Source: J051 sp040289295 (GTDB lineage: Bacteria; Armatimonadota; Fimbriimonadia; Fimbriimonadales; ATM1). From it: a DNA stretch of 60,867 bases. A program made the translations under genes and the position numbers. Of the stretch, positions 50,401 to 58,842 are shown one piece after another; the stretch's first letter is position 1, and every line of letters starts with the position of its first letter. The notes under the pieces were generated by a model. The model was not told the origin of the DNA and did no database searches. It worked only from the letters and a program-made list of their open reading frames with translations. Location of the stretch: contig PSLA01000013.1 in assembly GCA_040289295.1 (NCBI GenBank), positions 1-60,867 of the forward strand. The letters run 5' to 3'.

Positions 50401-50493
50401 AAGGTTGGCGACGTCGCGGTTTCGAATGAGGGGGTTGAGTTTAAGTATAAACCGTTCGAAATCATCACGCTTCGCCTCACGTGGGCGACCTAA
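47422..50493 (+). CDS. GH38 alpha-mannosidase
   Basis: The 1023-residue enzyme has the GH38 plan. An N-terminal beta region (about 1-225) precedes the catalytic alpha/beta barrel with the zinc motif GHAHLDTAWLWP (about 234-246). The nucleophile region WLPDGFGYSAALPQIL follows (Asp about 350). Next are DGSRVFAHFPPANTY, the helical domain with NQFHDILPGSSIKEVYDES, and large C-terminal beta domains (about 600-1020). It hydrolyses alpha-mannosides, probably in the cytoplasm, since no signal peptide is seen. A CAGAAT hexamer seven bases before ATG 47422 could make it leaderless, but is a weak match. Confidence 0.95.
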   Translation: MLKHPPLTRSRIRQFVRETLARDLVVATEPLRTSVSLLPHRDRREAEKARFEPVGKGFAWGPVWSTAWFRVQGRVPNWEGLEVFACFDVGGECTVWGEEAPLQGVDGKHRLFPVARRARGGESVDLFVEAYGTNPNVSVHGKPTDPPAKPFVVGDVRLEAIDGDVFDLLMDCSFAERLLQSLDDRDPLSARLLVVLNDVINLYTDRRAAQRCRKALRDALDAEQPSPYHVLTPVGHAHLDTAWLWPLDITRKKMAHTTATQLALMEEYPEHHFVHSQAAQYEWLEQEYPPLFDRVKRMVKHGQWEPLGSMWVEADTNLSGGEALVRQLLYGKRYFRDQFGMDTKDIWLPDGFGYSAALPQILRQCGIEYFLTQKISWNQFNRFPHTTFWWEGIDGSRVFAHFPPANTYTGDASPEQLRRHLTDNKDAGRCDRGLYLFGFGDGGGGPTREQIEFLRRAEWMPGMPRIHRTSALEFFQQAAANSRDLPVWVGELYFELHRGTYTTQAFTKRMNRLCEFLLRDAEALCCLSHGFPQDYPQAELEKLWKTVLLNQFHDILPGSSIKEVYDESARQYAEVRGRVQSLIEERIRQVASNLECDVAHPVAIFHFAEVQSEGSIPWKGRWAPKSLVCGGEVVPVQVADDFGERRLVFQVPQAALGAVATASLESRPAPSLPRLQAKPRRLESAEWAVLFDRHGNIRSIRSVEDGTEYVAEGELANVFQLFRDQPLFWDAWDVDAFAFEQCEPLLRSERFEVVEEGPVRCAVMVERQFGKSRILQRISLGPTPGIRFDTLVDWYEDERMLKVAFPVNVRSSTARYEIQFGNIERPTHRNTSWDVARFEVCAQKWVDVSEGDIGVALLNDAKYGHDVLGNVLRLTLLRSPMAPDPTSDRGRHRFTYVLLPHFGPYNWAGVVQAAYALNAPVHAVLIEPHEGSGHRDPLVWCEDRNIVVESVKKAECSDSVIVRLYECHNARGRAELLSSRRIAHAERTNMMEEKVGDVAVSNEGVEFKYKPFEIITLRLTWAT

Positions 50494-50502
50494 ACATCAA
50501 TT

Positions 50503-51042
50503 ATGAGGCTCTCCAAGGGAAAATGGGTTTCGCTGGGCTGTGGCATAGTTCTGATTGGTCTGGCGGTGTGGTTGTATCCGTTTCGTGATGTGTTGTGGTT
50601 CTACTTGACCGAGTCATTCCGCGGCAAGAGGGAGTTCAACCCGCAAGGATGCATGCAGAACTTGAAGTCGCTTGGGCAGGCCCAGAACCTTTATCTTGAG
50701 GCGAACGACGCTTATCCTCCTGCGGAGCGTTGGATGGACGAGCTCATCCTCTACCTCCACGCGGACGACATCACTCGCGAGAGCCAAAAGCGTAAGCTTG
50801 CATGCCCGGACGTTGGTGACGGCGAAACTACCTTCGGCTACGCGTTCAACGGCGAGATTTCTTCGCTCTGGTCGGATAAAGTACAGAATACCGCCGCGAC
50901 CGCTGTCATTTACGACAGCGAGAAGCTGGACTGGAATGCATTCGACGCGAAGGCGTTGGACTCGCTGCCCAAGAAGGAGCGGAAGACCGGTAACAACGCG
51001 TTGTTTGCGGACGGACACGCCGGGCGGGTGAAGCGGAAATGA
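50503..51042 (+). CDS. Membrane-anchored pseudopilin-like protein (FADGH motif)
   Basis: The 179-residue protein has a single N-terminal helix (LGCGIVLIGLAVWLYPF), a CMQNLKSLGQAQNLYLEAND helix and ends in FADGHAGRVKRK. The last motif matches the C-terminal FxDGHV signature (H-X9-DG family) of prepilin-related proteins common in Planctomycetota and Armatimonadota. A classical prepilin cleavage site is lacking. It starts 10 bases after the mannosidase gene and overlaps the nuclease gene by four bases. Confidence 0.7.
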   Translation: MRLSKGKWVSLGCGIVLIGLAVWLYPFRDVLWFYLTESFRGKREFNPQGCMQNLKSLGQAQNLYLEANDAYPPAERWMDELILYLHADDITRESQKRKLACPDVGDGETTFGYAFNGEISSLWSDKVQNTAATAVIYDSEKLDWNAFDAKALDSLPKKERKTGNNALFADGHAGRVKRK

Positions 51043-52196
51043 GAATCGCCTTCTTCAGCGACACGCACCTCGGCCACAGGCGCTTTGGACGCGTTGACGA
51101 GCGCTCAGGCCTGAATGTGCGGGAGCTGGACGTGATGAGGACGTTCGAGAGGTTCCTGAAGAGCATCAGCGAGGAACAGCCCGATGTGGTTCTACACGGG
51201 GGCGACTTCTTCGATATGGTGCGACCCGGCAACCACACGATTCTGAAGGCGTTCTCGGCGGTCTCCGCGTTCCAGCGAAAGAGAGATGGCGCCGAGTTCA
51301 TCGGCGTGGCAGGGAACCACGAAGTTCCGCGCGTGCAGGGCACGGGCTGTATCCTAACCTTGCTCGAGGAGATACCTGGCGTAAGGGTGTTTTGGAACCG
51401 GCCTGAAATCGTGACGATCGAGCGAGACGGCGAGCGGGTCGGCATCCTGTGCGTGCCGCACAGCAGGTCCGAATCCGCGAAGGAACTGGTGCCCTGCGAC
51501 GGCGTTGAGCGGCTGCTGCTGCTTGCGCATGGTCTTACGTCGAACGTCCCCCGAATCAGGGAGGCGAGCATCGAGGTAGGGCCCTTCAAGAAGTCCTGCG
51601 ACCTCATTCTGCTTGGCGACTACCACATTCACCGCACGGAGGGTCGGAAGGTCGTATACGTTGGCTCGACGGACTATGTGAGCGCGAACATCTGGGAGGA
51701 AGCGAAGCAACCAAAGGGCTGGATCCTTCTGGACACTAAGACGATGAAGTGGACATTCAATGAGGTGCAGCCTGCGCGCGCAGTGCGCGATCTTGCTCCC
51801 ATTGACGTTTCGACCCTTGGGGTCACCGAGGTGTTGGATCAGATGCTGCGCGCGATGGAAGAACTTCGAGATGCCAGAAAGTGGGACAGGGATTCGCTGC
51901 CTATCGTTCGCCAGCGAATCCTCAACGCACCCGAAGGTTTTCGACGCGAGGTGCCTTTCGAGGTGTTGCAAACGTTGCGCGGTATGGCTTTCGACTACGT
52001 GCTTGATGTTGGGTTTCACGAAAGCAAGAAGCAGACAGAAGCCACCGACATGGGCGCCCATTCTGTTGAAGAGCACTGGACGACATTTGCCAGGGAGTAT
52101 GAAACTCCGGAGGGAGTGGACCGCGAGCAATTTGTCGCTACCGGCCTGGCTTACTTGAAGGAGGCACGTAATGATACTGAAGCGGATTCTGCTTGA
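51039..52196 (+). CDS. sbcD: Mre11/SbcD-type exonuclease subunit
   Basis: The 385-residue calcineurin-like phosphoesterase shows the metal-ligand motifs FFSDTHLGHRRFG, VLHGGDFFDMVRPGNH, VAGNHEVPR, LLLLAHGLT and LLGDYHIH. These match Mre11/SbcD, the nuclease partner of Rad50/SbcC in double-strand-break processing and hairpin removal. The C-terminal part (about 265-385) should contact the ATPase. ATG overlaps the upstream stop (ATGA) and the gene overlaps the Rad50-like gene by 26 bases. Confidence 0.92.
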   Translation: MRIAFFSDTHLGHRRFGRVDERSGLNVRELDVMRTFERFLKSISEEQPDVVLHGGDFFDMVRPGNHTILKAFSAVSAFQRKRDGAEFIGVAGNHEVPRVQGTGCILTLLEEIPGVRVFWNRPEIVTIERDGERVGILCVPHSRSESAKELVPCDGVERLLLLAHGLTSNVPRIREASIEVGPFKKSCDLILLGDYHIHRTEGRKVVYVGSTDYVSANIWEEAKQPKGWILLDTKTMKWTFNEVQPARAVRDLAPIDVSTLGVTEVLDQMLRAMEELRDARKWDRDSLPIVRQRILNAPEGFRREVPFEVLQTLRGMAFDYVLDVGFHESKKQTEATDMGAHSVEEHWTTFAREYETPEGVDREQFVATGLAYLKEARNDTEADSA

Positions 52197-54582
52197 ACAT
52201 TTCCGGCAGTTCGAGTACGCGAACGTTGCCTTTCAGCCGGGACTTACCGCAATCGTAGGCCCGAACGGCGCGGGCAAGACGACGCTCATCGAAGCGATCG
52301 GCTTCGCGCTTTACGGGGAGCAGCGCGGACTCAAGAAAACGATACAGCCGATCCACCTGACTGGGGGAAAGCCTCGCGTCGCGCTATGGTTCGAATTGGG
52401 CGGCAGAGAGTACCGCGTGTCACGCGACCTCACATCAGCGGAGCTCGTGGACGAAGCTGAGGACAAGGTCATCGCCGAGTCGCTCAGCGGTGTGACGCAG
52501 GAGGTGGAGCGCCGTTTTAACCTCACGTACGAGCAGTTCATTAACAGCTTCTGCACCGAACAGAAAGGCCTGCCGTTCCTGCAGTTTCGAGACCGGCAGC
52601 GAAAGATTGACGAACTCGCCCGAATGTTGGGCTACGACCAGCTAAAGATTGCCGCGCGCATTGCCGACAACCACGCGACCAAGGCGCGTGGCAGGCGAGA
52701 AGGAGCCAAGGTGGCAGCGCAGCGGCTGGCGGAAGTGCAACAGGAACACGAGTCGGCCGAAAGGGATCTCATTGCCGCCAGAGCGCAGCGCGACGCGGCG
52801 GAAAGCACTTACAAACAGCACCTCAACGCGCTGAAACAGTTGGAGCCCAAATGGAAAGCCGCGACCGACGCTCTGGCTTTGCTCGCAGAGATTGGGCGGC
52901 TGAATGAGCGTAAGGAGTTGCTCGACCAGTCTGCCGCAGAGCGTGAACAGGAGATGTTAGAGGCGGAACAGAGGCTTGCGGAGAGGCATGCTCTCGCTGA
53001 CCGGGCGCAACGCTACGAACAGCTGGAGTGTGAGCGACAAGCCCTTCAGGTGCTCAAAGACAAGGCGGACGAACAAGCTCGCTTGATGACTGAGATCACG
53101 CACCTCGAGCAGAAGGTTAACGAGGCCAAACAGCGTATTGCCGATGTTGGGAGTGTTGATCTGGAGGCGGCGGAGGCGGAACTCGAGCACGCGAGCCGTG
53201 CGCGGTTGCAAGCCGAAGCGGAAGTGGAAGCGCAGCGCAAAGCCTGGGACGAGCGGAAGGCGAGCGCACAAAAGCAAGTAACCACCCTAAACGAGCGTAA
53301 GTCCGGACTCGAGCGTGAAATCCGGCAACTCGAAAGCGCCGTGAAGGACGGTGTGTGCATTACGTGCGGTCAACCTCTGCCGGGTGGTCGGCTTCCCGCC
53401 CAGGTCGAGAAGGAGAAGAGCCTCGAAGAGGTAACGAAGGAGTTGGCTTTCGCTGAGCGCGCGCTCACCGACGAAGAGGCCGAGCCTCAGGAGTTCGTCG
53501 CCGCGATGGAGGCACTGAATCAAGCGCGAGAGAATGAGCAGCGCGCATCGGATGAACTCGTTGCATTGAGGACGCGGGCGAAGTTGCTCGATGCAGAGAA
53601 AGCCACCCTTGAGAGGGTCGAGGAAAGCCTGAATCAAAAGCGGCACGAGCTTGGCGAGCCGGTCTCATTCGACGCAGGCGCTTGGGCGAAGGTGACCGCG
53701 GAGTTGGCGTCGTTGGAGGCGGACTATCGGCGGTATCTTGCAACAGCCGACGCCGAGCAGCAGTTTGCAGCCGCGACCGAGCGCTTGAGGGATGCGCGTC
53801 AGAAAGTTGCCGGCGTGCTCGCCGACATTGAACAACGCCGGAAGAATCTGGAGGCGTCCGGGCTGGATGAAGCCAGCGCGCAGCAGATCGTTCAGCAGTA
53901 CGAGGGTGTCAAGGCGTCGGTGCAGGTTGCCGCTGCAAATCTTCATGCAGCTGCCAAGCGTGTTACCGACATGGAGCGGCTGTTTACAATCGCAAAGCAA
54001 AACCTCGAGGCGATCGAGGAGGCGCTCAGGGAGGAGCATGCCGCGGCGGCGGAGGAACTGCTGAACAAGACGCTTGCCAAGGCGCTTGAGGAGCTCTCGA
54101 GGAAGCTGACTGAGTCGATTCGTCCGGACTTGGCAAAGATTGCATCCGACTACCTCGCCGCTCTCTCGCGTGGGCGCTACACTGAGATCGAGTTGAACCA
54201 AGAGTTCGAGCCGACGCTGGTTGACCACTTCGGCGCGCAAACCGGCAGGAAAGAGGTAATCAGCGGCGGCGAGCAGGATGTCGTGATGCTTAGCCTGCGG
54301 CTCGCTTTGGCACATCTGATTCGCGCGCGGTCTGGACAACCGTTCGGTTTGTTGATTCTTGATGAGGTGTTCGGCTCCTTGGACGAGGACCGGCGACAGG
54401 CGGTTATGGAGCAGTTGAGGGAGCTGAGCGATATGTTCGAGCAGGTGCTCGTCATCAGCCACATCGAGGGGATCAATGAGGCGGCGGATCGCGTAATCGA
54501 AGTCCACTTTCACCCGGAACGGCGATGTTCGGTCGTCCGGGGGCACGACATCGCGGAAAGCGGGATGCAGTTGGTTGGGTAG
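52171..54582 (+). CDS. sbcC: Rad50/SbcC-type ATPase
   Basis: The 803-residue SMC-like protein has Walker A IVGPNGAGKTTLIEAIGFAL at the N-terminus, two long coiled coils (about 170-380 and 420-650), a zinc hook CITCG (Cys 396 and 399), then signature ISGGEQDVVMLSLRLALA, Walker B LLILDEVFGSLDEDRRQAVM and VISHIEGINEAADRVIEV. The overall size is closer to archaeal or phage Rad50 than to E. coli SbcC. ATG 52171 has GGAGG seven bases upstream. It forms a complex with the Mre11-like product. Confidence 0.95.
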   Translation: MILKRILLEHFRQFEYANVAFQPGLTAIVGPNGAGKTTLIEAIGFALYGEQRGLKKTIQPIHLTGGKPRVALWFELGGREYRVSRDLTSAELVDEAEDKVIAESLSGVTQEVERRFNLTYEQFINSFCTEQKGLPFLQFRDRQRKIDELARMLGYDQLKIAARIADNHATKARGRREGAKVAAQRLAEVQQEHESAERDLIAARAQRDAAESTYKQHLNALKQLEPKWKAATDALALLAEIGRLNERKELLDQSAAEREQEMLEAEQRLAERHALADRAQRYEQLECERQALQVLKDKADEQARLMTEITHLEQKVNEAKQRIADVGSVDLEAAEAELEHASRARLQAEAEVEAQRKAWDERKASAQKQVTTLNERKSGLEREIRQLESAVKDGVCITCGQPLPGGRLPAQVEKEKSLEEVTKELAFAERALTDEEAEPQEFVAAMEALNQARENEQRASDELVALRTRAKLLDAEKATLERVEESLNQKRHELGEPVSFDAGAWAKVTAELASLEADYRRYLATADAEQQFAAATERLRDARQKVAGVLADIEQRRKNLEASGLDEASAQQIVQQYEGVKASVQVAAANLHAAAKRVTDMERLFTIAKQNLEAIEEALREEHAAAAEELLNKTLAKALEELSRKLTESIRPDLAKIASDYLAALSRGRYTEIELNQEFEPTLVDHFGAQTGRKEVISGGEQDVVMLSLRLALAHLIRARSGQPFGLLILDEVFGSLDEDRRQAVMEQLRELSDMFEQVLVISHIEGINEAADRVIEVHFHPERRCSVVRGHDIAESGMQLVG

Positions 54583-54703
54583 TAACCTGGCAGATGTCGT
54601 AACTGAGAGTGTTGCGTGCGGCGGGCTTCGCCGGGGGCGGAATCACATCGGTACAGCCTGAGCTTCCCTGACCGCTTAGGCGTGCCGCTTGGAGGAGTTA
54701 GCA

Positions 54704-56125
54704 GTGAACCTTTCTCGCCGCGAGTTTTTACGAGTTACCGGTATGGCGACCCTGAGCGCCGCGCTTCCGCTGAGTATCGGTCGAAAGCTTGTAGCCGCTA
54801 CGCCGCCCGCAAGTGGAGTGCCGAGGCGCTACACGTCGCGCATCATGGGCGCCAATATCAAACTGTGGACATTCGACCGGAATCGGTCGGTTCGCCGCCG
54901 CCAAATCCAGAAGGTGCTTGAATGGGGCTTCGAGGGCCTTCGCGATAACGACCCTTACGCTCTGACCGTGCCTGCCACAGATGTGCGCAGCTGGGTTCAG
55001 CCTTACGACCTCAATCACGCCAAGGCGGTCGTTGAGGAGCTGGCTGAGCAAGGGGTCAGCTACTTATTCACGGGCGCAGACCGAATCCCCGGGATCGAGC
55101 ACTTCATCCCTCCATCTGCATGGTACGCGATTCGTCAACGATACCCGGACATCAGCGATTCGCGGCGTTGCCTTACCGCCATTGCTACAGGTGCAAACAT
55201 GCAGAGTCTCAACGCGTTCATGCTCGACCGCGTCCAGATGCTTCGCAACCTAATGCCCTCCAGCACAAGGATGCAAGCCTTCAACGGTCCTGAACTCCTT
55301 GCCTATCTGAAGTGGAACATGTTCGACCCTCAGTTTCGGCAGTGGGTGCGCTCAATCGGTCTTCCCGCGCCGGATAGCGATGCCGAGGTCTGGGCGAACT
55401 ATCACAGCTTTCGCAGCCAGATGAAGGAGATCTGGGGGGACGAGTGGGTCTACGACTCCTCGCATGTCTACGCGTACGATGGCCCGATCGGTCAAGCTGT
55501 GTACTTCGCGCCTTGGCCGGGTGGCAATCCGGTTATCACGGAGCTTGGTGTGAGTTTGTACGCTGTCGATAATCCTCCGTCATGGTGGGACCGGGTGATA
55601 GACGAAACGATTGAGTACTGGGCCAGTCGGGGTCTTCAATGGGTCGGTCGTGATAGGTACATGTACAACGTTGAGGAATTCTACGTTCACTCGGCAGTTG
55701 ATCCGCGCTTCTTCGACCTTTGGCTCAGCGGCGAGACGGAGGTCCTATGGGATCGAAGCCAGTACCTGCAACTTCTCGAGCGCGTTCGCGGTACGGACCG
55801 CGAGGGTTTCCCCGAGTACGATGCGGTGATGCTCCACCCGGACATGGAACCTGCCGTCTTGCAGATGATGGATCGGTATCGATCCAATCGTGGGACGTAC
55901 GAGCCGCCCTTGCCTCCGGCCCCTGAGTGGGAAAGCGATACCATCGGTGGACTTCCGCGAGACGGTGCCACCGGAGGCGCCGGCGGGCAGAGCGTCGAGC
56001 GTGGTTATGGCTCAGGGCCGGGCCCGAGGGTAGGCTCGAGTGACGAGAGCACACCAAAGGTAACCCCCCTGCCAAGGTCGGGTGGCGGCACCACGCCTGT
56101 CGAAAAACTGGGCGGCGGCCGCTAA
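54704..56125 (+). CDS. Tat-exported protein of unknown function with Gly/Pro-rich tail
   Basis: The 473-residue protein begins with a Tat signal (LSRREFLRVTGMATLSAALP). Its body (about 40-405) is aromatic- and Asp-rich (TRMQAFNGPELLAYLKWNMF, YDGPIGQAVYFAPWPGGNP, ELGVSLYAVDNPPSWWDRVI) and the last 65 residues are disordered and Gly/Pro/Ser-rich. I do not recognise a family. A Tat signal suggests folding in the cytoplasm, often with a cofactor. GTG 54704 is preferred over in-frame TTG 54689 because GGAGG lies eight bases before it. Its stop overlaps the convergent BNR gene by four bases. Confidence 0.65.
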   Translation: MNLSRREFLRVTGMATLSAALPLSIGRKLVAATPPASGVPRRYTSRIMGANIKLWTFDRNRSVRRRQIQKVLEWGFEGLRDNDPYALTVPATDVRSWVQPYDLNHAKAVVEELAEQGVSYLFTGADRIPGIEHFIPPSAWYAIRQRYPDISDSRRCLTAIATGANMQSLNAFMLDRVQMLRNLMPSSTRMQAFNGPELLAYLKWNMFDPQFRQWVRSIGLPAPDSDAEVWANYHSFRSQMKEIWGDEWVYDSSHVYAYDGPIGQAVYFAPWPGGNPVITELGVSLYAVDNPPSWWDRVIDETIEYWASRGLQWVGRDRYMYNVEEFYVHSAVDPRFFDLWLSGETEVLWDRSQYLQLLERVRGTDREGFPEYDAVMLHPDMEPAVLQMMDRYRSNRGTYEPPLPPAPEWESDTIGGLPRDGATGGAGGQSVERGYGSGPGPRVGSSDESTPKVTPLPRSGGGTTPVEKLGGGR

Positions 56126-58638
56126 CGTTCCCAGTCCACGACCTCAAGGGTCGTAGACTGGACTGCCTCGCCGACCTTCAGTCGAACCCCATAGGTGCCC
56201 GCGTCTACCGTGCCGAGGGCGCCTTGTCGGTTCAGAGGCCAAACGACGCGGTTTAAGCCGGCACCCCCATCTGCGCGCAGTTCTCGAATCACCTGACCGG
56301 TTGCATCGAGAATTTGCACCGTTACGGATTCCTGGGGCGACTTCAGATAGTACCAAATCACAGCGCCAAACTCTGGGTTGGGTGCTGTCCAACGCCCGTG
56401 ACCCTGAAACGCGTCGAACATGTCTGCGATGAAGTCGTGCGCCAGCGTGCGGTTCGGCTGAAAGAGATAAGCGTCCTTTTGCAAGACTTCAGGCGTCAAC
56501 TTGCGCAGCGGGGTGATGTCAGCGATAAACACGCCGCGTCCATGCGTTCCGAGAATGAGGTCGCTCTCACGAGGATGAATGACCAGATCTTGGACAGGGG
56601 CCGTGGGCAAGCCGTTGGTCAATCGCACCCATTCTACGCCTCCGTCCAGCGACGCGTAACAGGCGCGCTCTGTTCCGAGAATGAGCAGGTTCGGATTGAT
56701 CGCGTCCTGCCGTATGACTGCGATTTGTTCGTTAGCCAAGTTGCCCACGATAGACGTCCAGGTCTTTCCCATGTCGGTGGTTTTGAATAGGAACGGAGTG
56801 AAGTCGTCTTCTCGGAAGCCCGTGTAGGCGACAAATGCCGTGTTCACATCGTGCGGCGAGGCGACTACCCGACTCACCCACCACTCCTTCGGTGCGCCCG
56901 GAATGTTCTGGTTCACCTGATTCCAAGTGTGGCCGCCGTCCGGAGTAACCCACACGTTGCCGTCGTCTGTACCTACCCAGATAACTCCCGCTTCAATCGG
57001 CGACTCATCAATGGTCGTGATCGTGCAGTGTGGAACGTTGCCTCGAATCTTCTCGGCATTGTTCGTCGTTAGGTCGTCGCTGATCGCCTGCCATGAGTCT
57101 CCGCGATTCAGTGAACGAAAGACCTTCTGGGCGCCCCAGTATAGGATTTTCGGGTTGTGCGGGGATAGGAGGAATGGTGTCATCCAGTTTCTGCGAAGGC
57201 CTTGCTCACGCGGCGCGATCGGGCGCGAGGTGCGCGTCTTCATGTCAACGCGTGCGAGCCCACCGAATTGGGACGACGTGTAGATGGTCGCCGGGTCCTC
57301 CGGGTCGGCGATGGCGTAGGAGCCGTCGCCCCCCAGGATGTTCATCCAATCTGCGTTCGCAATCCCGCTCGGCTTGCGCGTCCGCGACGGGCCGTGCCAC
57401 ACGCCGTTGTCCTGCAGTCCGCCGAACACGTTGTACGGAACCGCCATATCCGCGCCGATCGCATAGAACTGAGGAATCGGAAGGTTGTCAATGAAGCGCC
57501 AGGTCGCGCCTCTGTCGTACGACATGTAGAACCCACCGTCGTTTCCAACCAGCAGGCGGTCGGGGTTGCCGGGGTCAATCCACATTCCGTGATGATCCAC
57601 GTGAATCCGAGAGTCCAACCTGCGAAAGGTCTTGCCTCCGTCGTTGCTCACGAGGAGTTGCACGTTTAGGACGTACACGACGTCCGGGTCCTTGGGGTCA
57701 ACTCGAATCTGGGAGTAGTAGTAGCTGGCGGGGACGCTGCGCTCGCTCATGCGCGTCCACGTTCTGCCGGCGTCGTTCGTGCGATACACGCCGGAAGACT
57801 CGCCAGGGTTGCGATTCTCAATGATTGCGTACACGATGCGAGGGTCTTGTGGATAGATTGCAAGGCCTATGCGCCCCAACTGGTTGCTCTCCGGTAGCCC
57901 TTCGGTGAGTTTCTTCCACGTAACCCCACCGTCTTCGCTCTTGTAGATTGCACTGCCGGGGCCGGCATCGCGGATGTGCCACGGGCGGCGGAGGCGGTCG
58001 TACGACACGGCGTACACTTCGCGCGGGTTCTTAGGGTTGATCGCGATGTCAATGAAGCCGGTCGTGTCGTTCGCCCCCTCAAGTGTCTTCGTCCACGTTT
58101 TGCCTCCGTCCGTTGTTCTATAGACACCCCGGTCGCCACCAGGCCGATAGAGAGGTCCTGAGGAAGCGACGAGCACGACATCCGGATTGGAGGGATGAAT
58201 GGCAATGCGACCGATGTGAATGCTGTCCTTCAGGCCCATGTTCGTCCAGGTCCTACCGCTGTCGGTTGACTTATAGACACCGTCGCCGTAATGACAACTC
58301 CGCTGGTTGTTGTGCTCACCCGTGCCCACCCAAACGACCTCTGGGTTGCTGGGAGCGATTGCAACGTCAGCCAGCGACACCGTCTCCTGGTCGTCGAAGA
58401 TTGGCTCCCAGGTCGTACCGTTGTTCACGGTTTTCCACAAACCGCCGGATGCCGCAGCAACGTAGATGGTATAGGGGTGCGAGGGGTGGGCCTCTACGTC
58501 AACGATTCGCCCGCCCGTCACCGCTGGGCCGATGGAGCGGAAGACGACCTTGGAGAGGAGGTCGGCGTTCGACGGCTGCGGGAAGGCGAAGCCGGCGGCA
58601 GCACCGATGGCAACTGCGATCGAAGTCAGTCGTTTCAT
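56122..58638 (-). CDS. Exported BNR/sortilin-repeat (exo-sialidase-like) propeller protein
   Basis: The 838-residue protein has a signal peptide (LTSIAVAIGAAAGFAFPQPS) and a long beta-propeller. Many Asp-box/BNR units are visible, such as STDSGRTWTN, TTDGGKTWTK, SEDGGVTWKK, TNDAGRTWTR, SNDGGKTFRR, TPDGGHTW and SLDGGVEW. It resembles the WD40/YVTN/BNR-like family often labelled glycosyl hydrolase, but a sialidase arginine triad is not assignable. A C-terminal beta domain (about 750-838) carries VTVQILDATGQVIREL, typical of Flg/T9SS-like tail modules. AAGGA lies nine bases before the ATG. Confidence 0.82.
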   Translation of the reverse strand: MKRLTSIAVAIGAAAGFAFPQPSNADLLSKVVFRSIGPAVTGGRIVDVEAHPSHPYTIYVAAASGGLWKTVNNGTTWEPIFDDQETVSLADVAIAPSNPEVVWVGTGEHNNQRSCHYGDGVYKSTDSGRTWTNMGLKDSIHIGRIAIHPSNPDVVLVASSGPLYRPGGDRGVYRTTDGGKTWTKTLEGANDTTGFIDIAINPKNPREVYAVSYDRLRRPWHIRDAGPGSAIYKSEDGGVTWKKLTEGLPESNQLGRIGLAIYPQDPRIVYAIIENRNPGESSGVYRTNDAGRTWTRMSERSVPASYYYSQIRVDPKDPDVVYVLNVQLLVSNDGGKTFRRLDSRIHVDHHGMWIDPGNPDRLLVGNDGGFYMSYDRGATWRFIDNLPIPQFYAIGADMAVPYNVFGGLQDNGVWHGPSRTRKPSGIANADWMNILGGDGSYAIADPEDPATIYTSSQFGGLARVDMKTRTSRPIAPREQGLRRNWMTPFLLSPHNPKILYWGAQKVFRSLNRGDSWQAISDDLTTNNAEKIRGNVPHCTITTIDESPIEAGVIWVGTDDGNVWVTPDGGHTWNQVNQNIPGAPKEWWVSRVVASPHDVNTAFVAYTGFREDDFTPFLFKTTDMGKTWTSIVGNLANEQIAVIRQDAINPNLLILGTERACYASLDGGVEWVRLTNGLPTAPVQDLVIHPRESDLILGTHGRGVFIADITPLRKLTPEVLQKDAYLFQPNRTLAHDFIADMFDAFQGHGRWTAPNPEFGAVIWYYLKSPQESVTVQILDATGQVIRELRADGGAGLNRVVWPLNRQGALGTVDAGTYGVRLKVGEAVQSTTLEVVDWER

Positions 58639-58724
58639 TGTGCATGTCCTTGGGTGGGGGTGTCTACCTTATCCAAAGGAGTACGCACGCGCCGAACCGT
58701 TCGGTTTCCATCCGCGCGTGCTCC

Positions 58725-58797
58725 CACCCTCTCCCTCCGGGAGAGGGCAGTGTGAGACCCCACCCTCTCCCTCAGGGAGAGGGCAGGGTGAGGGTGG
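58725..58797. repeat. Two tandem REP-like palindromes
   Basis: Copy one (58725-58756) is CACCCTCTCCCTCCGGGAGA with GGGCAGTGTGAG. Copy two (58761-58797) is CACCCTCTCCCTCAGGGAGA with GGGCAGGGTGAGGGTGG. Each has an internal perfect stem CCCTCTCCCT/AGGGAGAGGG-type. They lie in the roughly 200-base gap between the nuclease and BNR genes, both transcribed leftward. Confidence 0.85.
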
Positions 58798-58842
58798 CAT
58801 CTCCCTTCGGGGGGTGTGGCGCAGCCGAACCGCTACCGATGA

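Noticed and set aside
54583..54703. Small gene between the Rad50-like and Tat genes
   Set aside because: The open frame at 54616 overlaps the Tat gene in another frame and shows no family-like content.
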